Origin: Opisthocomus hoazin
Taxonomy: Eukaryota; Chordata; Aves; Opisthocomiformes; Opisthocomidae
Reading direction: 5' to 3'
Length of the DNA: 64,000 bases
Assembly (NCBI RefSeq): GCF_030867145.1
Contig: NC_134415.1
Span: 15,354,417-15,418,416 of the forward strand
The position numbers were made by a program, and so were the translations under genes. The notes beneath the pieces are model-generated. The model saw only the letters and a program-made list of their open reading frames with translations. It was not told the origin of the DNA and made no database searches. The first letter of the stretch is position 1. Every line of letters starts with the position of its first letter. Shown piece after piece: positions 60,623 to 64,000 of this stretch.

Positions 60623-63600
60623 CTAAACAAAGTGAAACAAATGAAACATCCTTTTTCAATAATGGCACCAAGTGATCTCCACTGAAGGAGATAACAGCTG
60701 CTGTCAATGACATTTGTCTTATTTTAAACAGACAGAAATAGCACCAAGCCCGTGAAAGCTGTAAAACTGCTACTCACATTCCACTTCTATTTGCTCAGAA
60801 TTCTCTTAAAAAATTGAGATGCAATTTCACACGTCCAAGTTCTGTAACCACGCATACAGTTGTTCACAAATGTAAGCAACATTTACTTTATAATAAATCA
60901 GGACGTATTTTTCAGCTTTTTCTTTCCTTCAGGGAAAGAATTATTATATCCCGAACCAGCAGCTATGGTACTGGTCAACGTAACTTTACAACTTGGATGT
61001 TGCATCACTACATTTCAAATTCTCCTTTCACTGTCTTTGTGCTATGTTATCATTTACACAAAGCAGCAGCACAGTCAAATAATTTTGGAACGTAGTATAC
61101 ATGTCACCTAGGTTTGAATAAAATCTTAAAGCACTATAGCCACAAAATTTCACAAAAAGGGGAAGGCCTGAGTTACTAGTATTTGGAAAAATACACAAAA
61201 TGCTTCAACATGCCTAATGAAAAAAAGTCTCCACCTTTTTTCTTTTTTAAAACGTGTCTCTCAAATTGCTTCCCTTGTGGCATGATACAGAGAAGTATTC
61301 TTCCAACAGTACGGTATTTGGAGATTTTGAACAAAACTTGTTATGTGAGTTCAAATCTCCAAGTCATTTTTTCCTCATATGGAAAGACTGTACTGAGGCA
61401 GCTTATAAAAATAATTTGCAAGAGGAAGGAGGTAATACAGCTTTTCCCTTTTTTTTCTTTTATGAGCATATACAGCTATAGAATTTTTTGAAATGCATTA
61501 TTGTTTTGCTTTGTTTTCTCATTAAAATTTCAACCTTGTTATTTAAAAATTAATTCCTTTCAGACCCAGTGCACTTTGTACCTCAACAAATTATTCTAGA
61601 CCTTTAAAAATATGAACAATAATAAACTTATCTCCAGACTAATATGCAGAAAGGGTATTAAATGTCTGTAGAGGAAGCACAACACTATCAATCACAACCT
61701 GAAGGAGTCACTGTGATTGGACAGAAGATACAAAACCAGACACGAGTTATTATGGGGACTGACTTGCAAGGCATTAACTATGCTGAAAAAGACCTAGGGA
61801 TCCTCCATCAACATCAACTTGAACAGGAGGTAGCAGCATACTCTTGCAGCAAAGGCAATTTACTGTACCCTGGGCTGTATTAATGACGTAGCCAGCAGGG
61901 TGAGGGAAGTGGTTATTCCCCTCTGCCTGGCACTTGCGAGACCACACCTTAAGTACTGCATTCAGCGTGGTATTTCTCATACTGGGAAACGTTGTAAGCA
62001 TAATGCTAAGTACGTAGTATTGAGGTAGTACAGCAAGTCCAGGGCAGCCACTAAGATGGCTAAGGCAGCTGGAGCACATGAGCTGCAAAGAGGGGCTGAG
62101 AGTACGGGGGGTATTCAGCAATGGCAAAAGAGGCATCTTAGTGCTGCCTACAGCTACCTACTGGGCAGGGGTAGAGGAGACAGACTCTGCGCGGACTTGC
62201 ATCACAGAGGGACAAAATACTTTCTACCATGAGGAGAGGCAAATACCAGAATACTGCCCCTGAGAGTTTACAGGAACTCCGTTCTTGGAAGATATCCAAA
62301 ACGCAACAGGTAGAAGGCCAGAGTAACCTGCTGCAAATGAGCCTGAGGAGGAGGCTGGAGTGGATGATCTCTCACTCCTTTGAACCCTCCAGTCACAATC
62401 CTATATTCATGAGTGACAGATTAATTGAAGACCCAAAGTCTTGAGGCATTAGTCTTTTTGCAGCCACTATGAAAATAGAGAGGTATTAGCAAGCTGAAGA
62501 AAGACTCTAAAAAAGATTGTCTGTGGGCTAAGTCAATCTTAATGCATATGCCAAATTAAGTACCACTAATAATCAAAAATTGTGTGAAGGATTCAAAAAA
62601 GGTATGAGAAAATCATGCTTGAGAGAAACAAGTATGTATTCTTTCTGAGACCAGGTTATAAGTTTTAATGATGCATTTGCTCCTTGGCAAGATGAGATTT
62701 TTTGCTCTCCTCTAACAAAAAGTTTAAATGGATTTATATTAGGTTGTCTTGTTGCCAGGAAAATACTTAACATGTTAATTTTTTTACAGACTGTTCAGGA
62801 TGCTTCCTGCATGTCCCGCCGGTTCTGTTCAACTTCACAGGTTGATCCTGAACTACTACTGTGCAAGTGCTTTATAGTTTAAAAATTACCTGAACACATC
62901 TGAGGACCTTTCAAGCCAAATGGGTTCAACAGATTACCGTAATTGATCAGTAATGCTTGGGATTTAAAATGAAGCAAGGACTTCCTCTCTTTGCTTCTAT
63001 CCTTGACATGCAACACCACTCTTCTACACTACATTTAACAGTTTCACTTAGATCAAATTAACATAAATGATTCATAACGGCAGTTCCTTGAAGAAGCCTA
63101 TTCTTATATACAGTTACCTTAAAAGACACAGGTTGTGAAACAAGTAATTTAAAAACACTAATGTCTATAACTCAAAAAACCTCTTAATATTTCTAGAAAT
63201 GAAACTACTACTTTCTGTGACAATTTCTTTTTAATGTTAGACTTTTGCTCAGTTGTACTCAGCTGTCATCAATGAAAGCAAAAATAAACCAGAAATGTGA
63301 ATACGAGAACAAAAAAGCTCCTGTTGGCATACTAATTTTTTGCTGACACAAGCAATAGCTACACTTACCAAGCATAAATGCATAAAGTTTTAATATTTAA
63401 GAGAAGTATCAGAACAACCTAATAAATACATTTGTTGTAAAAATGAGTAACATTCCTAAATTTGTTTGGTGAACAGACTACTGACTGCTACATCTAACGA
63501 TACTGAGACACATCCATTTAAGCAGAGAGGCTACACCACACTGAACAATCCATGTCCAGCCATGAGTTGGAGATGGTTTCAGTGAAATACAGCATTTCAG

Positions 63601-64000
63601 AGCTGTTAGCCGACAAGAGTCACAGATATCATGGCTTATCTGTCTGTTCAAGTTTTCTGTTCCATTATAACGCTCAGTTATTCCCCATTCATGCTCTATA
63701 GCTCTCTCTGTGTCCACTTATACTTAAGACTTTCCAGAGCAGCTTAAGAAGGAAACAACTCCCCATCAAGATATCTAACCAGTTTTCTTCCTTCTCCCCT
63801 TCCCTATGCAGTGGGTTTGTGCGGAATAATTACGTCAAGGTGAAGTGAATGCTGGCATTCTGGGTTGCAGGACATGAACCCCAAAGGACAGAGAACAGTT
63901 TGTGAAGTGTCACTCTATGACTAGGGGGCTTAAAGATATGTTCTTCTGATAAATTATAAAAGAAAATCTGAGCAACTGAATAGTTCATATTGCCTAAATT
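60623..64000 (-). other. STRN intron to right edge of window
   Basis: No further STRN exon was found; I searched for the acidic EFDFLVT-type segment that should precede. Contains the CR1 remnant at 61655-62425. An open frame at 63478-63717 (-) has no recognisable domain. Confidence 0.6.
61655..62425 (+). mobile_element. Old CR1 LINE remnant, opposite strand to STRN
   Basis: Sense on +. Remnants of ORF2 C-terminal sequence can be read in broken frames (for example DLGILHQHQLEQEV, and a frame-shifted echo of the VASRVREVVIPLCLALARPH region near 61890-61950), ending in a diverged 3' end, ctggagtggatgatctctca, near 62370. Many stops and frameshifts mark it as old. Confidence 0.78.

Noticed and set aside
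63478-63717. 79-codon open frame on the - strand near the right edge, considered as an upstream STRN exon
   Set aside because: Does not resemble the acidic striatin segment expected there and lacks matching splice sites.

Overview
The window looks like nuclear DNA from a bird. It carries many CR1 LINE fragments whose 3' ends finish in the short repeats typical of avian CR1, it is otherwise poor in repeats, and its two recognisable genes sit side by side as on human 2p22 (VIT then STRN, tail to tail). A crocodilian or turtle cannot be excluded from sequence alone. No bacterial-type features (operons, CRISPR, insertion sequences) are present.

Left part (1 to about 27,144, + strand): the 3' half of VIT (vitrin), an extracellular-matrix protein with an LCCL domain and two von Willebrand A (vWA) domains. 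The signal peptide and LCCL exons lie left of the window. Present are a Thr/Pro-rich linker exon, a run of very small phase-1 linker exons, five exons encoding the two vWA domains, and the stop codon. Every intron phase joins into one frame of 545 complete codons plus stop. The largest intron (7,707-19,472) holds a CR1 element of about 2.7 kb in antisense orientation, with two visible coding lesions.

Middle (27,145-40,192): the interval between the two convergent genes. At 30,045-31,294 (- strand) three open segments are joined by plausible splice sites with matching phases, and a poly(A) signal lies just past the stop. This is a possible unrecognised short gene. Directly upstream of it is a CpG-dense block of about 0.95 kb (31,330-32,275) with a 16-bp palindrome, an inverted repeat and an imperfect 58-bp tandem duplication. 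From about 32.3 to 40.2 kb the DNA is AT-rich and free of recognisable repeats, and could be a long STRN 3' UTR.

Right part (40,193-64,000, - strand): the 3' half of STRN (striatin), the scaffold and PP2A regulatory subunit of STRIPAK complexes. Eleven exons encode 469 residues, including the whole WD40 propeller and the native C-terminus. An extra 87-nt, phase-symmetric candidate cassette exon lies in the linker before the propeller. The caveolin-binding, coiled-coil and calmodulin-binding exons lie right of the window.

VIT and STRN have unrelated jobs (matrix and cytoplasmic phosphatase scaffold) and are neighbours only by conserved synteny. I found no clear new multi-gene system. The best candidates for something undescribed are the small minus-strand gene model with its CpG block, and the extra STRN and VIT exons.
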